The notes: generated by a model not told the origin, from the letters alone. A stretch of DNA of 64,000 bases from Streptomyces cupreus (GCF_014257025.1 NZ_JACMSF010000005.1:211903-275902); one strand, 5' to 3'. Counted from the stretch's first letter, positions 9,317 through 18,116 are shown. A program made the numbers and translations.

Positions 9317-10021
9317 TCACCGCAGCAGCCCCGCGATCCCTTCCATGGCCCGGCGCTGCAAGTACGGCCCGAAGGTGATCCGCGTGGCCCCTCGCTCCCC
9401 GAGCTCGGCGGGCGAGGGGCCTTCGCCCACCTTGGCGATCACATTCATCGGCCCCTGGATCCCGGCCCGCAGCAGCGGCAGTACGGCGACGGGGGCGCCG
9501 ATCGGATACACGCAGTCGGCGCCCGCGGCGACGTACAACGCGGCCCGCTCGATGGCCCGTTCGGGTTCCGCGACCCCACGGATGAAGGTGTCGATGCGCG
9601 CGTTGACGAAGAGCCGGTCCCCGGCGGCGGCCCGCACCTCGGCCAGCCACTCGGAGTGCTCCCGCGGGTCCTTGAGCACACCCCCGTCCGAGTCCTCAAG
9701 GTTGCATCCCACGGCCCCCGCCTCCAGCAGCCGCTCCACCAGCTCCTTCGCCGCGAGCCCGTACCCGCCCTCGACATCCGCCGACACCGGTACGTCCACC
9801 GCCCGCACGATCCGCGCGACCGCCGCGAACATCTCGTCGGCCGGGGTCTGCCCGTCCTCGTACCCGAGGGAGGCGGCGACCCCGGCGCTGGGAGTGGCGA
9901 GCGCCGGATACCCGGCCGCCTGAAGGGCCCGTGCGCTCGCCGCGTCCCAGGGGCCGGGCAGGACGAGCGGGTCGCCCGGAGCCGTTCGCCGGTGCAGGGC
10001 CCGAAAGGCCTCGACGCTCAC
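9317..10021 (-). CDS. Isocitrate lyase/PEP mutase superfamily protein
   Basis: A 234-residue TIM-barrel protein of the PEP mutase/isocitrate lyase superfamily, shorter than PEP mutase itself (about 290). The core Mg-binding segment is visible as SADVEGGYG, followed by GAVGCNLEDSDGG, characteristic of this group. The usual reaction is C-C or C-P bond cleavage of a 2-oxo or 2-hydroxy acid; the substrate is not predictable. The GTG start at 10021 overlaps the stop of the AhpD-like gene in a GTGA arrangement, so the two are translationally coupled. Confidence 0.8.
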   Translation of the reverse strand: MSVEAFRALHRRTAPGDPLVLPGPWDAASARALQAAGYPALATPSAGVAASLGYEDGQTPADEMFAAVARIVRAVDVPVSADVEGGYGLAAKELVERLLEAGAVGCNLEDSDGGVLKDPREHSEWLAEVRAAAGDRLFVNARIDTFIRGVAEPERAIERAALYVAAGADCVYPIGAPVAVLPLLRAGIQGPMNVIAKVGEGPSPAELGERGATRITFGPYLQRRAMEGIAGLLR

Positions 10022-10536
10022 CGCTGACCCGGCTGGTAGTGGCCCGGCGCCATCCGGCAGGTCACACCGAAGCGGTTCCAGGCGTTGATCACCGTGATCG
10101 CGGCGATCAGCTGGGCCAGCTCCGGCTCCTCGAAGTGGGCCGCGGCCCTCGCGAACACCTCGTCCGGCACGAAACCGTCCGTGAGCACGGTGACCGCTTC
10201 GGTCAACGCGATCGCCGCGAGCTCCTTCTCGGTGTAGAAGTGCGCCGACTCCTCCCAGGCGGAGAGTTGGATGATCCGCTCCACGCTCTCCCCGGCCGCC
10301 AGGGCGTCCTTGGTGTGCATGTCCAGGCAGAAGGCGCAGTGGTTGAGCTGCGAGGCGCGGACCTTCACCAGCTCCAACAGCTTCGGGTCCAGGCCCCGCC
10401 GGGCGGCCGCGTCGAGCCGGACCATCGCCTTGTACACCTCGGGCGCCTGCTCGGCCCAGCGCAGCCGGGGGGCGTGCTCGGGGGCGTGTTCAACCGTGGC
10501 TTCGACAGGTGCGGTGTGATCACTGGTCATCGTCAT
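10018..10536 (-). CDS. Carboxymuconolactone decarboxylase/AhpD-like protein
   Basis: A 172-residue protein with the peroxidase-type motif NHCAFCLDMH (Cys67, Cys70, His74) of AhpD-like carboxymuconolactone decarboxylase proteins. Such proteins reduce peroxides or act as thiol oxidoreductases through the CxxC pair. The start at 10536 (MTMTSD) is preferred over longer forms because it leaves 47 bases for the divergent promoter shared with the MocR gene. That divergent pairing of an AhpD-like gene with a MocR regulator is common in Streptomyces and suggests direct control by the regulator. Confidence 0.85.
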   Translation of the reverse strand: MTMTSDHTAPVEATVEHAPEHAPRLRWAEQAPEVYKAMVRLDAAARRGLDPKLLELVKVRASQLNHCAFCLDMHTKDALAAGESVERIIQLSAWEESAHFYTEKELAAIALTEAVTVLTDGFVPDEVFARAAAHFEEPELAQLIAAITVINAWNRFGVTCRMAPGHYQPGQR

Positions 10537-10583
10537 GCCCTCGACCCTACGAAGGGAAAGGCCCAGGAGTATGGTCCATTTCC

Positions 10584-11981
10584 ATGGCAGACACATGGGC
10601 CACTTCGGAAGCCCTGGGCATCGACCTCCACCTGGAGCCGACCGCCGGACCCGGCCTGCGCCGGGGCCTGACCGACGCCCTGCGCGAGGCCGTCCGTACC
10701 GGCCGCCTGGCCCCCGGCACCCGGCTGCCCTCCTCCCGCTCCCTCTCCGCCGACCTCGGCATCGCCCGCAACACGGTCGCCGACGCCTACGCCGACCTCG
10801 TCGCCGAGGGCTGGCTCACCGCCCGCCAGGGCTCGGGCACCCGAGTCGCCGAGGGCCGCTCGACACCCCCCACGGCCACCGCCCCGACCCGCCGCCCGCG
10901 CCCCCGCCCCACCCACGACCTGACCGCCGGCACCCCCGACCTCGCCGCCTTCCCCCGCGCCGAGTGGCTCAAGGCGGCCCGCCGCGCCCTCAACACCGCC
11001 CCCTACGACGTCCTCGGCTACGGCGACCCACGCGGCCGCATCGAACTGCGCACGGCGCTGGCGACCTATCTCTCCCGTGCCCGAGGCGTACGCGCCGACC
11101 CCGAACGCATCGTGATCTGCGCCGGCTTCCCCCACGGCCTGCGCCTGCTCGGCACGGTCCTGCGAGCCCGCGGCGCCCGAACGATCGCCGTCGAGTCGTT
11201 CGGACTCCCCGAACACCGCAAGATCCTGGCAGCGACCGGTCTCACCACCACCCCCCTCCCTTTCGACGAACTCGGCACGGATCCCGAGGAGTTGACCGAC
11301 GCCGGCGCCGTACTCCTCACCCCCGCCCACCAGTTCCCCATGGGCGCCGTCCTGCACCGCTCCCGGCGCGCGGCCGTCGTGGACTGGGCGCGCCGCACCG
11401 GCGGCCTGGTCCTGGAGGACGACTACGACGGCGAGTTCCGCTACGACCGCCAGCCCGTCGGCGCACTCCAGGGCCTGGACCCCGACCATGTCGTCTACCT
11501 CGGCACGGCCAGCAAATCCCTCGCCCCCGGCCTGCGCCTGGCCTGGCTGGTCCTGCCGCCCGCCCTGGTGGAGCCGGTGACGCGGGCCAAGGGCGATGTG
11601 GACACCTGCGGGGTGCTCGACCAGCTGACCCTGGCCGAGTTCCTCGCCCACGGCGCCCACGACCGCCATGTCCGCGCCTCCCGGCTGCGCTACCGCCGAC
11701 GCCGGGACGCCCTGGTCACCGCCCTCGCCGAACGCGCCCCTGACGTCCAGGTCACCGGTGTCGCGGCCGGCCTGCACGCCGTCCTGCGCCTGCCGCCCGG
11801 CACCGAGGCATCGGTCGTCCAGGCGGCCCACTGGCAGGGCCTGTCCCTGCACGGCCTGGCGTACTTCCGCCATGAACAGGCCACCGCCGAGCCCCTCGAC
11901 GCCCTGGTCGTCGGCTACGCAACCCCGCCCGACCACGCCTGGGCGGGGGCCCTCGAAGCCCTGTGCAGGGTGCTGCCGTAA
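10584..11981 (+). CDS. MocR/PdxR-type regulator (GntR helix-turn-helix plus aminotransferase domain)
   Basis: A 465-residue protein with an N-terminal GntR winged helix (residues about 20-90, with LPSSRSLSADLGIARNTV) joined by a Pro-rich linker to a fold-type I aminotransferase domain. The PLP Schiff-base lysine is Lys311 in TASKSLAPG. MocR regulators sense PLP or amino compounds and usually control a divergent neighbour, here the AhpD-like/PEP-mutase-like pair. The ATG at 10584 lies inside a CCAT-rich repeat (10571-10587) that could be its operator. Confidence 0.88.
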   Translation: MADTWATSEALGIDLHLEPTAGPGLRRGLTDALREAVRTGRLAPGTRLPSSRSLSADLGIARNTVADAYADLVAEGWLTARQGSGTRVAEGRSTPPTATAPTRRPRPRPTHDLTAGTPDLAAFPRAEWLKAARRALNTAPYDVLGYGDPRGRIELRTALATYLSRARGVRADPERIVICAGFPHGLRLLGTVLRARGARTIAVESFGLPEHRKILAATGLTTTPLPFDELGTDPEELTDAGAVLLTPAHQFPMGAVLHRSRRAAVVDWARRTGGLVLEDDYDGEFRYDRQPVGALQGLDPDHVVYLGTASKSLAPGLRLAWLVLPPALVEPVTRAKGDVDTCGVLDQLTLAEFLAHGAHDRHVRASRLRYRRRRDALVTALAERAPDVQVTGVAAGLHAVLRLPPGTEASVVQAAHWQGLSLHGLAYFRHEQATAEPLDALVVGYATPPDHAWAGALEALCRVLP

Positions 11982-12021
11982 GGTGATCGCCCAGTCGAGG
12001 AACACGGGGGAGAGACGGGAC

Positions 12022-12390
12022 ATGGCTCAGACGAAGCGCCGACTGCGGTCCAGCACGGTGGTGCTCGGCGGTATGGGAGTCGTCGCGGCGACACTGACCT
12101 CCTGCGGCTCCGAGCCCGACCGCCGCTGCGTCGACCGGGACAGCTACACCTGGGACGGCTACAAGGTCATCGCCGACAAGAACTGCAAGTCGGGCTCCTC
12201 GGGTTCCTCCGGCTCGTCGTACGGCAAGAGCGGCAAGAAGAAGACCGGCAAGGGCGGCAGCGCCGACGCCGCCTGGTACTACGACGCCGAAGTCGACGGC
12301 GGCCGCGCCGACTACGGCACGTTCAGCCGCAGCGAGGCCGTCGACCGCGGCGGCTTCGGCTGCTCGGGCTCCGGCAGCGGCGGCGGCTGA
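12022..12390 (+). CDS. YgiB-like small lipoprotein with RGGFG tail
   Basis: A 122-residue lipoprotein: signal peptide ending in lipobox LTSC (25-28), a Cys-containing segment (RRCVDRDSY ... DKNCKSG), a Ser/Gly/Lys-rich low-complexity linker, then AWYYDAEV and a C-terminal tail with RGGFGCSGSGSGGG. The RGGFG element matches the tail region of YgiB (DUF1190) lipoproteins of enterobacteria as I recall them. It lies 23 bases upstream of a YgiC-like ATP-grasp gene, the same partner order as ygiB-ygiC, so it is a candidate substrate or partner of that enzyme. Function is unproven. Confidence 0.75.
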   Translation: MAQTKRRLRSSTVVLGGMGVVAATLTSCGSEPDRRCVDRDSYTWDGYKVIADKNCKSGSSGSSGSSYGKSGKKKTGKGGSADAAWYYDAEVDGGRADYGTFSRSEAVDRGGFGCSGSGSGGG

Positions 12391-12413
12391 GCCGGTCCGC
12401 CCGGACGAACACC

Positions 12414-13598
12414 ATGGAACGCCGCACCATCGAACCCCGCCCCGGCTGGCAGCAGACCGTCGAGGAACAGGGCCTGATCTACCCGCTCACCCGCTACCCC
12501 GACAACTCCCTGCGCCCGTACTGGGACGAGAGCGCCTACTACGTCTTCTCACTGGAGGAGGTCGAGGCGCTGGAGGAGGTCGTCGAGGAACTCCACCGCA
12601 TGTGTCTGCGGGCCGCGGACCACATCGTCACCTCCGGACGCCTCGCCGACCTCGGCATCACCGACCCGCGCGTGGCACAGGCGGTCACCGAGGCCTGGCA
12701 CCGCCGCGCCGAACTCCCCTCCGTCTACGGCCGTTTCGACCTGCGCTACGACGGCCGGGGCCCGGCGAAGCTGCTGGAGTACAACGCCGACACCCCCACC
12801 TCCCTGGTCGAGGCCGCCTCCCCGCAGTGGTTCTGGATGGAGGAGCGCTTCCCCGGCGCCGATCAGTGGAACTCCCTCCATGAACGCCTGATCGCCGCCT
12901 GGAAGAAGCAGGCCGCCCTTCTCCCGCCCGGCAACCCCCTGTACTTCGCGCACTCCTCCGCCGACGAACTCGGCGAGGACCTGATGACGGTCGCCTACCT
13001 CAAGGAGACCGCCGAACAGGCCGGCCTCGACACCGACTGGATCTCCATGGAGGAGATCGGCTGGGACCGACTCTCCGGCCGCTTCGTCGACAACCGGCTC
13101 CGCTTCATCCGCAGCTGCTTCAAGCTCTACCCCTGGGAGTGGCTCACCACCGACCGCTTCTCCGGCCACGTCCTGGACACCCTCGACAACGGCGGAAGCA
13201 CCGGATCCACCCTCTGGATCGAACCGGCCTGGAAGATGCTCCTGTCCAACAAGGCCCTGCTGGCGATCCTCTGGGAGCTCTACCCCGGTCACCCCAACCT
13301 GCTCCCCGCCCACCTCGACGGCCCACGCGAACTGGCCGGCACCACCGGCTACGTCGCCAAGCCCCTGCTGGGCCGCGAAGGCGCCGGCGTCACCGTCCAC
13401 GAACCGGGCGCCGACCCCGTCGTCCGCGACGAGCCCTGCTGCTACCAGGAGTTGGCCCCGCTGCCCGACTTCGACGGCAACCGGGTCGTCCTCGGCGCCT
13501 GGGTCGTCGAGGACGAGTCGGCCGGCCTCGGCATCCGGGAGTCCTCCGGGCTCATCACGGACGAGTACGCCCGCTTCCTCCCGCACGTGATCCTCTAG
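12414..13598 (+). CDS. Glutathionylspermidine synthase-like ATP-grasp enzyme (YgiC-like)
   Basis: A 394-residue protein of the glutathionylspermidine synthase preATP-grasp/ATP-grasp family. Recognisable blocks are LRPYWDESAYY near the N-terminus, RFDLRYDG and LLEYNADTPTSLVEA in the middle, LSNKALLAILWE and the C-terminal nucleotide-binding segment YVAKPLLGREGAGV. It lacks the amidase domain of bifunctional Gsp. Actinobacteria do not make glutathione, so the substrate must be something else; ligation of an amine or peptide to the preceding RGGFG lipoprotein is a reasonable hypothesis. Its TAG stop overlaps the stop of the convergent aminotransferase gene (CTAG). Confidence 0.85.
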   Translation: MERRTIEPRPGWQQTVEEQGLIYPLTRYPDNSLRPYWDESAYYVFSLEEVEALEEVVEELHRMCLRAADHIVTSGRLADLGITDPRVAQAVTEAWHRRAELPSVYGRFDLRYDGRGPAKLLEYNADTPTSLVEAASPQWFWMEERFPGADQWNSLHERLIAAWKKQAALLPPGNPLYFAHSSADELGEDLMTVAYLKETAEQAGLDTDWISMEEIGWDRLSGRFVDNRLRFIRSCFKLYPWEWLTTDRFSGHVLDTLDNGGSTGSTLWIEPAWKMLLSNKALLAILWELYPGHPNLLPAHLDGPRELAGTTGYVAKPLLGREGAGVTVHEPGADPVVRDEPCCYQELAPLPDFDGNRVVLGAWVVEDESAGLGIRESSGLITDEYARFLPHVIL

Positions 13599-14800
13599 GC
13601 CCCCAGCACGGCCCGGAGCTGGGCAAGCCCCCAGTCCAGGTCCTCCTTGCCGATCACCAGCGGGGGTGCGATGCGGATCGTCGGGCCGCGGCTGTCCTTC
13701 ACCAGCACGCCCCGGTCCATCAGCTTCTCCGACACTTCCCGCCCGGTCCCGTACGCCCGGGCGATGTCCACGCCCGCCCACAGTCCGCGCCCCCGCACCT
13801 CCGTCACCCGTCCCATGTCGGCCAGCGCCGCCAGCTCCCGGTGCAGATGCTCGCCGAGCTCCGCGGCGCGCGCCTGGTACTCGCCCGACCGCACCATCGC
13901 GATCACCTCCAGCGCCACCGCGCAGGCCAGCGGATTCCCCCCGAACGTCGATCCGTGCTCCCCGGGCCGGAACACCCCCAGCACCTCGGCCGACGACACC
14001 ACCGCCGATACCGGCACCACACCGCCCCCGAGCGCCTTGCCCAGCACATACACGTCCGGCACCACCCCCTCGTGCTCACACGCGAAGGTCCGTCCCGTCC
14101 GTCCGAGGCCCGACTGGATCTCATCGGCCACGAACAGCACGTTCCGCTCCCGGGCCAGCTTCCGCACCGCCGGCAGATAACCGGACGGCGGCACGATCAC
14201 CCCCGACTCGCCCTGGATCGGCTCCAGCAGCACGGCGACCGTGTTCTCCGTCATCGCCTGACGCATCGCCGTCAGATCCCCGTACGGCACGATCTCGAAC
14301 CCGGGCGTGTACGGACCGAAGTCCGCGCGCGCCTCCGGATCGGTGGAGAAGCTGATGATCGTCGTCGTCCGGCCGTGGAAGTTGCCGCCCGCGACCACGA
14401 TCTTCGCCATCTCCGCGGGCACGCCCTTGACCCGGTACCCCCACTTGCGGGCCGTCTTCACCGCGGTCTCCACCGCCTCCGCGCCGCTGTTCATCGGCAG
14501 CACCATCTCCATGCCGCACAACCGCGCGAGCTCCTCGCAGAACGCGGCGTACCGGTCGTGATGGAACGCCCGCGACGTCAGCGTCACCCGCTCCAGCTGC
14601 GCCTTGGCCGCCTCGATGATCCGCCGGTTGCGATGACCGAAATTGAGGGCCGAGTAACCGGCCAGCAGATCCAGATACCGCCGCCCCTCCACATCCGTCA
14701 TCCACGCCCCGTCGGCCGAGGCGACGACGACCGGCAGCGGCGCGTAGTTGTGCGCGCCGTGCGCCTCGGCCGCGGCGATGAGGGTTTCCGTAGTGCTCAC
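13595..14800 (-). CDS. rocD: Ornithine-oxo-acid aminotransferase
   Basis: A 401-residue class III aminotransferase. Conserved elements include NSGAEAVETA, the PLP-contacting Asp226 in VADEIQSGLGRTG, and Schiff-base Lys255 in LGKALGGG, all matching ornithine delta-aminotransferases (ornithine to glutamate semialdehyde). The GTG at 14800 is chosen because GGAGG lies five bases upstream; a GTG six codons earlier lacks such a site. The gene is convergent with the ATP-grasp gene and divergent from the glyA riboswitch region. A link between ornithine metabolism and the ATP-grasp enzyme is possible but not shown. Confidence 0.88.
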   Translation of the reverse strand: MSTTETLIAAAEAHGAHNYAPLPVVVASADGAWMTDVEGRRYLDLLAGYSALNFGHRNRRIIEAAKAQLERVTLTSRAFHHDRYAAFCEELARLCGMEMVLPMNSGAEAVETAVKTARKWGYRVKGVPAEMAKIVVAGGNFHGRTTTIISFSTDPEARADFGPYTPGFEIVPYGDLTAMRQAMTENTVAVLLEPIQGESGVIVPPSGYLPAVRKLARERNVLFVADEIQSGLGRTGRTFACEHEGVVPDVYVLGKALGGGVVPVSAVVSSAEVLGVFRPGEHGSTFGGNPLACAVALEVIAMVRSGEYQARAAELGEHLHRELAALADMGRVTEVRGRGLWAGVDIARAYGTGREVSEKLMDRGVLVKDSRGPTIRIAPPLVIGKEDLDWGLAQLRAVLGA

Positions 14801-14902
14801 GGGACCTCCAGAAGACACCGGAAGACAAGCGGGACCCCCTTCCTATCCTTGCTCGGATGGTGGACGCGGGACCTTCACCCGACGGCGCGCCCGGTAGGCT
14901 GA

Positions 14903-14985
14903 CGGCGGGCCGTGACTGGCGCGCTGGGATGGGACCGACCATCGGGGAGCGGCCCGGTCGTGACTGTGTGCCGAGCGCCTGGGCC
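14903..14985 (+). ncRNA. ZTP riboswitch (pfl motif) upstream of glyA
   Basis: The leader contains the conserved pfl blocks in order: GGGCCGTGACTGGCG (14907-14921), CCATCGGGGAGCGGC (about 14939-14953) and GCGCCTGGGCCGAA (about 14975-14988). These correspond to the GUGACUGGCG, CCACCGGGGAGC and CGCCUGGGC elements of ZTP/ZMP aptamers. Such elements activate one-carbon genes, glyA among them, when ZTP signals folate shortage. About 40 bases separate the aptamer from the TTG start, enough for a translational or terminator switch. A possible -10 (TAGGCT, 14895-14900) just precedes it. Confidence 0.87.
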
Positions 14986-15025
14986 GAACCGTGAACGCTG
15001 AACGCCACGCCGTCCGGAGGCCGAC

Positions 15026-16474
15026 TTGTCCGAGCAGCCCCTGTCCAACGAATCCACCGCCTTCCGCGCCGCCCTCGACGTCATCCGCGCCGTGGAGCCG
15101 CGGGTCGCCGACGCCATCGGCCAGGAGGTCCACGACCAGCGCGAGATGCTCAAGCTGATCGCCTCCGAGAACTACGCCTCCCCGGCCACCCTGCTGGCGA
15201 TGGGCAACTGGTTCAGCGACAAGTACGCCGAAGGCACCATCGGCCGCCGCTTCTACGCCGGCTGCCGCAATGTCGACACCGTCGAGTCCCTCGCCGCGGA
15301 ACACGCCAAGGAACTCTTCGGCGCCCGCCACGCCTACGTCCAGCCGCACTCCGGCATCGACGCCAACCTCGTCGCCTTCTGGTCCGTCCTCGCGGCCCGT
15401 GTCGAGGCCCCCGCCCTGGAGAAGGCCGGTGTCCGCCAGGTCAACGACCTCTCCGACGCGGACTGGGCCGAGCTGCGCCAGGCCTTCGGCAACCAGCGCA
15501 TGCTCGGCATGTCCCTGGACGCCGGCGGCCACCTCACCCATGGCTTCCGCCCGAACATCTCCGGCAAGATGTTCGACCAGCGTTCCTACGGCACCGATCC
15601 GGCGACGGGTCTGATCGACTACGAGGCGCTGCGGGTGTCCGCCCGCGAGTTCAAGCCGCTGATCATCGTCGCCGGCTACTCCGCCTACCCCCGTCTGGTG
15701 AACTTCCGGATCATGCGGGAGATCGCCGACGAGGTCGGCGCGACCCTGATGGTCGACATGGCCCACTTCGCCGGCCTGGTCGCGGGCAAGGTCCTCACCG
15801 GCGACTTCGACCCGGTGCCGCACGCCCAGATCGTCACCACCACCACTCACAAGTCGCTGCGCGGCCCGCGCGGCGGCATGGTCCTGTGCGACGACTCCCT
15901 CAAGGACCAGGTCGACCGCGGCTGCCCGATGGTCCTCGGCGGCCCGCTCCCGCACGTCATGGCCGCCAAGGCCGTCGCCCTCGCCGAGGCCCGCCGGCCC
16001 TCCTTCCAGGACTACGCCCAGCGCATCGTCGACAACTCCCGTGCCCTTGCCGAGGGCCTGATGCGCCGGGGCGCGACCCTGGTCACGGGCGGCACGGACA
16101 ACCACCTGAACCTGATCGACGTGGCCACCTCCTACGGCCTCACCGGCCGCCAGGCCGAGGCCGCGCTGCTGGAGTCCGGCATCGTCACCAACCGCAACGC
16201 CATCCCGGCCGACCCCAACGGCGCCTGGTACACCTCCGGCATCCGCATCGGCACCCCCGCCCTGACCACCCGCGGTCTGGGCACCGCCGAGATGGACGAG
16301 GTCGCCGGCCTCATCGACCGCGTCCTCACCACGGCGGAGCCCGGCACCACCAAGTCCGGCGCCCCCTCCAAGGCCGCCCACGTCCTCGACGCGAAGATCG
16401 CGGACGAGATCTCCCACCGGGCGACCGACCTGGTGGCCGGCTTCCCGCTGTACCCGGAGATCGACCTCGGCTGA
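15026..16474 (+). CDS. glyA: Serine hydroxymethyltransferase (long form)
   Basis: A 482-residue PLP enzyme interconverting serine and glycine with transfer of a one-carbon unit to tetrahydrofolate. Key features are IASENYASP near residue 48, the PLP lysine Lys276 in [14 protein letters not shown], and [12 protein letters not shown]. It is about 60 residues longer than typical bacterial SHMT, with an insertion around residues 125-157 (including [14 protein letters not shown]). The start is a TTG preceded by GGAGG (15017-15021). The upstream ZTP riboswitch indicates induction under folate/one-carbon stress. Confidence 0.95.
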   Translation: MSEQPLSNESTAFRAALDVIRAVEPRVADAIGQEVHDQREMLKLIASENYASPATLLAMGNWFSDKYAEGTIGRRFYAGCRNVDTVESLAAEHAKELFGARHAYVQPHSGIDANLVAFWSVLAARVEAPALEKAGVRQVNDLSDADWAELRQAFGNQRMLGMSLDAGGHLTHGFRPNISGKMFDQRSYGTDPATGLIDYEALRVSAREFKPLIIVAGYSAYPRLVNFRIMREIADEVGATLMVDMAHFAGLVAGKVLTGDFDPVPHAQIVTTTTHKSLRGPRGGMVLCDDSLKDQVDRGCPMVLGGPLPHVMAAKAVALAEARRPSFQDYAQRIVDNSRALAEGLMRRGATLVTGGTDNHLNLIDVATSYGLTGRQAEAALLESGIVTNRNAIPADPNGAWYTSGIRIGTPALTTRGLGTAEMDEVAGLIDRVLTTAEPGTTKSGAPSKAAHVLDAKIADEISHRATDLVAGFPLYPEIDLG

Positions 16475-16513
16475 CAAACGCCCCACTGTTGAGTTGTCAA
16501 AGAACGGTGACTC

Positions 16514-17224
16514 TCACAGATCGATGAGCTGCTGTCGTGGCTCCTGACGCGGCGGTCCCCCTCCAGGGCGGGCCGCCGCGCGGCGTATCGCCAGCGTGCC
16601 GCCCACCCCGGCCGCGAAGCCCACGGCCAGACCCGGTAGCGCCCACCACACGGCGTCCAGCGCCGGATCCGGGCCGTCGGCCTCGGTCGAGGCGCCGCCC
16701 ACCGGTCCGCCGAGCAGGCCCGCCCGGTCCAGCCGCTCGAAGACCGAGCGTGGCGCCCGATGCCAGCGGATGTCGTCGTCCTCCACCTCGGGCGCCGGGT
16801 CCGAGCGCACCCACGGAGTGCCGTCCTCGGCGACGAGCAGCTGATCCTGCCGCTGTATCGCCACGTCCCCGCCCGGCGGACTGTCGGTCATGGGCCAGCC
16901 GCCCACCCCCGTCAGCCCCCACACCACCGTGATCCGCACCGGCGGATGCCGGCCCTCGGTCCAGGCCTCGGGCACCCGCTCGGTCCCGGTGTGCATCGGC
17001 TCCAGCAACTGCCACAGCCGGGCGAACCGCGGCTCACCGGACCGCACCGCTGTCGGCTGCCCCGCGCCGCCCGCGACCACCATCGCCAGATCGGGCGGCC
17101 GAGCCGCGCTGCCGACCGCCCCGGCCGCCGGTGCCCCGCCGCACAGGGCCAGCGCCGCCGACACCGGCCCCATCAGCACAAGCCGCGCCGCCACCTGCCC
17201 CACCCGTCCCCTAGGGCCCCTCAT
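16514..17224 (-). CDS. Extracytoplasmic single-membrane-anchor protein A (sigma-factor locus)
   Basis: A 236-residue protein with an N-terminal signal-like hydrophobic segment (about 11-37), an extracellular domain containing RITVVWGL and WHRAPRSVFERLDRAGLLGG, and a C-terminal membrane helix starting WWALPGLAVG followed by a basic tail ending RQQLIDL. It is a paralogue of the adjacent upstream gene: both share RITV-W, WHRAP, WWALPG and a RQ-L-D terminus. It is the distal gene of a unit led by an ECF sigma factor. No enzymatic motif is visible; the family is unknown to me. Confidence 0.7.
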   Translation of the reverse strand: MRGPRGRVGQVAARLVLMGPVSAALALCGGAPAAGAVGSAARPPDLAMVVAGGAGQPTAVRSGEPRFARLWQLLEPMHTGTERVPEAWTEGRHPPVRITVVWGLTGVGGWPMTDSPPGGDVAIQRQDQLLVAEDGTPWVRSDPAPEVEDDDIRWHRAPRSVFERLDRAGLLGGPVGGASTEADGPDPALDAVWWALPGLAVGFAAGVGGTLAIRRAAARPGGGPPRQEPRQQLIDL

Positions 17225-17267
17225 CCGTCCTCGACCTCCCCCTACCGATCCCGTCCAGCCATGGGCC

Positions 17268-18017
17268 TTACGCGTCCAGCAGCTCCTGCCGGGGCCCGGG
17301 CTCCCCTTTCCGACGGCCCAGCGGCAACCGCGTGGCGAGGGGCCGCAGGGTCAGCGCCAGTACCGCCCCGGCCGCCCCGCCGGGCAGGGCCCACCACCAG
17401 TCGGTGTCCTCGCTCGTCCCAGAAGCGGCCGAGGGCCGGGGCGCCGGTGCCGCTGCTGACGCTGCCGTCGATGCCCCCGTCTCCGTCGCGGTCCCGTCCT
17501 CCCCGGTGCTCGTGTACATCTCCCGGAGCGAGAAGGCAGTCAGGTCCTCACCGCCGTCGCCCTTGCCGAGCATGCCCAGGTCCTTCAGCAGAGCCCGGAG
17601 CCGCTCGGGGTTCGGGGCGCGGTGCCAGCTGTCCTTCGACGACTCGGTGAGGCTCATCGACCGGTGCACCCAGACGTCCCCACCGCCGACGACCGGGAAG
17701 ATCCCATCGATCCGCCAGGGCGAGGTGTCATGTATCAGCCAGGTGACGGTGATGCGCCGGTCCGCCATCACGCCCTTGGGCGGGGCGCCGAGCGTGCCCG
17801 CCTGGAGGAGGGAGTCCAGCTGGGTGTACTCCCGGTCCGAGTAGTACAGCCCCGCCGCCTCCCCGGTCGCCGGCGAGACCAGGAACGCACTCGTCGGCCC
17901 CCCGGCCGAAGCGGGCGCCGCACCCCACACCAACATCCCCACCGTCACCGTCAACGCCCCGGCCAGCGCCGTCAGTCGACGCCATCCGTCCCTCAAGCCG
18001 AGCACTCGCCTGCGCAT
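17268..18017 (-). CDS. Extracytoplasmic single-membrane-anchor protein B (paralogue of A)
   Basis: A 249-residue protein from the ATG at 18017, preferred because a GGGGG site precedes it (a longer form starts at 18071). It has a signal peptide ending APASAGG, an outer domain with RRITVTWLIHD and SWHRAPNPERLRALLKDLG, a Thr/Ala/Pro-rich linker and a C-terminal helix from WWWALPGGAAGAVLAL to a basic tail ending RQELLDA. The similarity to the downstream gene shows local duplication. The topology, outside domain tethered by one C-terminal helix, suggests a cell-surface role controlled by the upstream sigma factor. Confidence 0.7.
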   Translation of the reverse strand: MRRRVLGLRDGWRRLTALAGALTVTVGMLVWGAAPASAGGPTSAFLVSPATGEAAGLYYSDREYTQLDSLLQAGTLGAPPKGVMADRRITVTWLIHDTSPWRIDGIFPVVGGGDVWVHRSMSLTESSKDSWHRAPNPERLRALLKDLGMLGKGDGGEDLTAFSLREMYTSTGEDGTATETGASTAASAAAPAPRPSAASGTSEDTDWWWALPGGAAGAVLALTLRPLATRLPLGRRKGEPGPRQELLDA

Positions 18018-18116
18018 CCGAACCCCCAAGCAGTCGATCGCCGAGCGGCCCGTCCGCGAGCCGCGTGTCACTTCTGGTACACCGCCCGACCCGCCGGGGT
18101 TCCCACCCCCGACCGA

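Noticed and set aside
10533..12023. Long minus-strand frame opposite the MocR gene
   Set aside because: Shadow of the MocR coding sequence, without ribosome site or family match.
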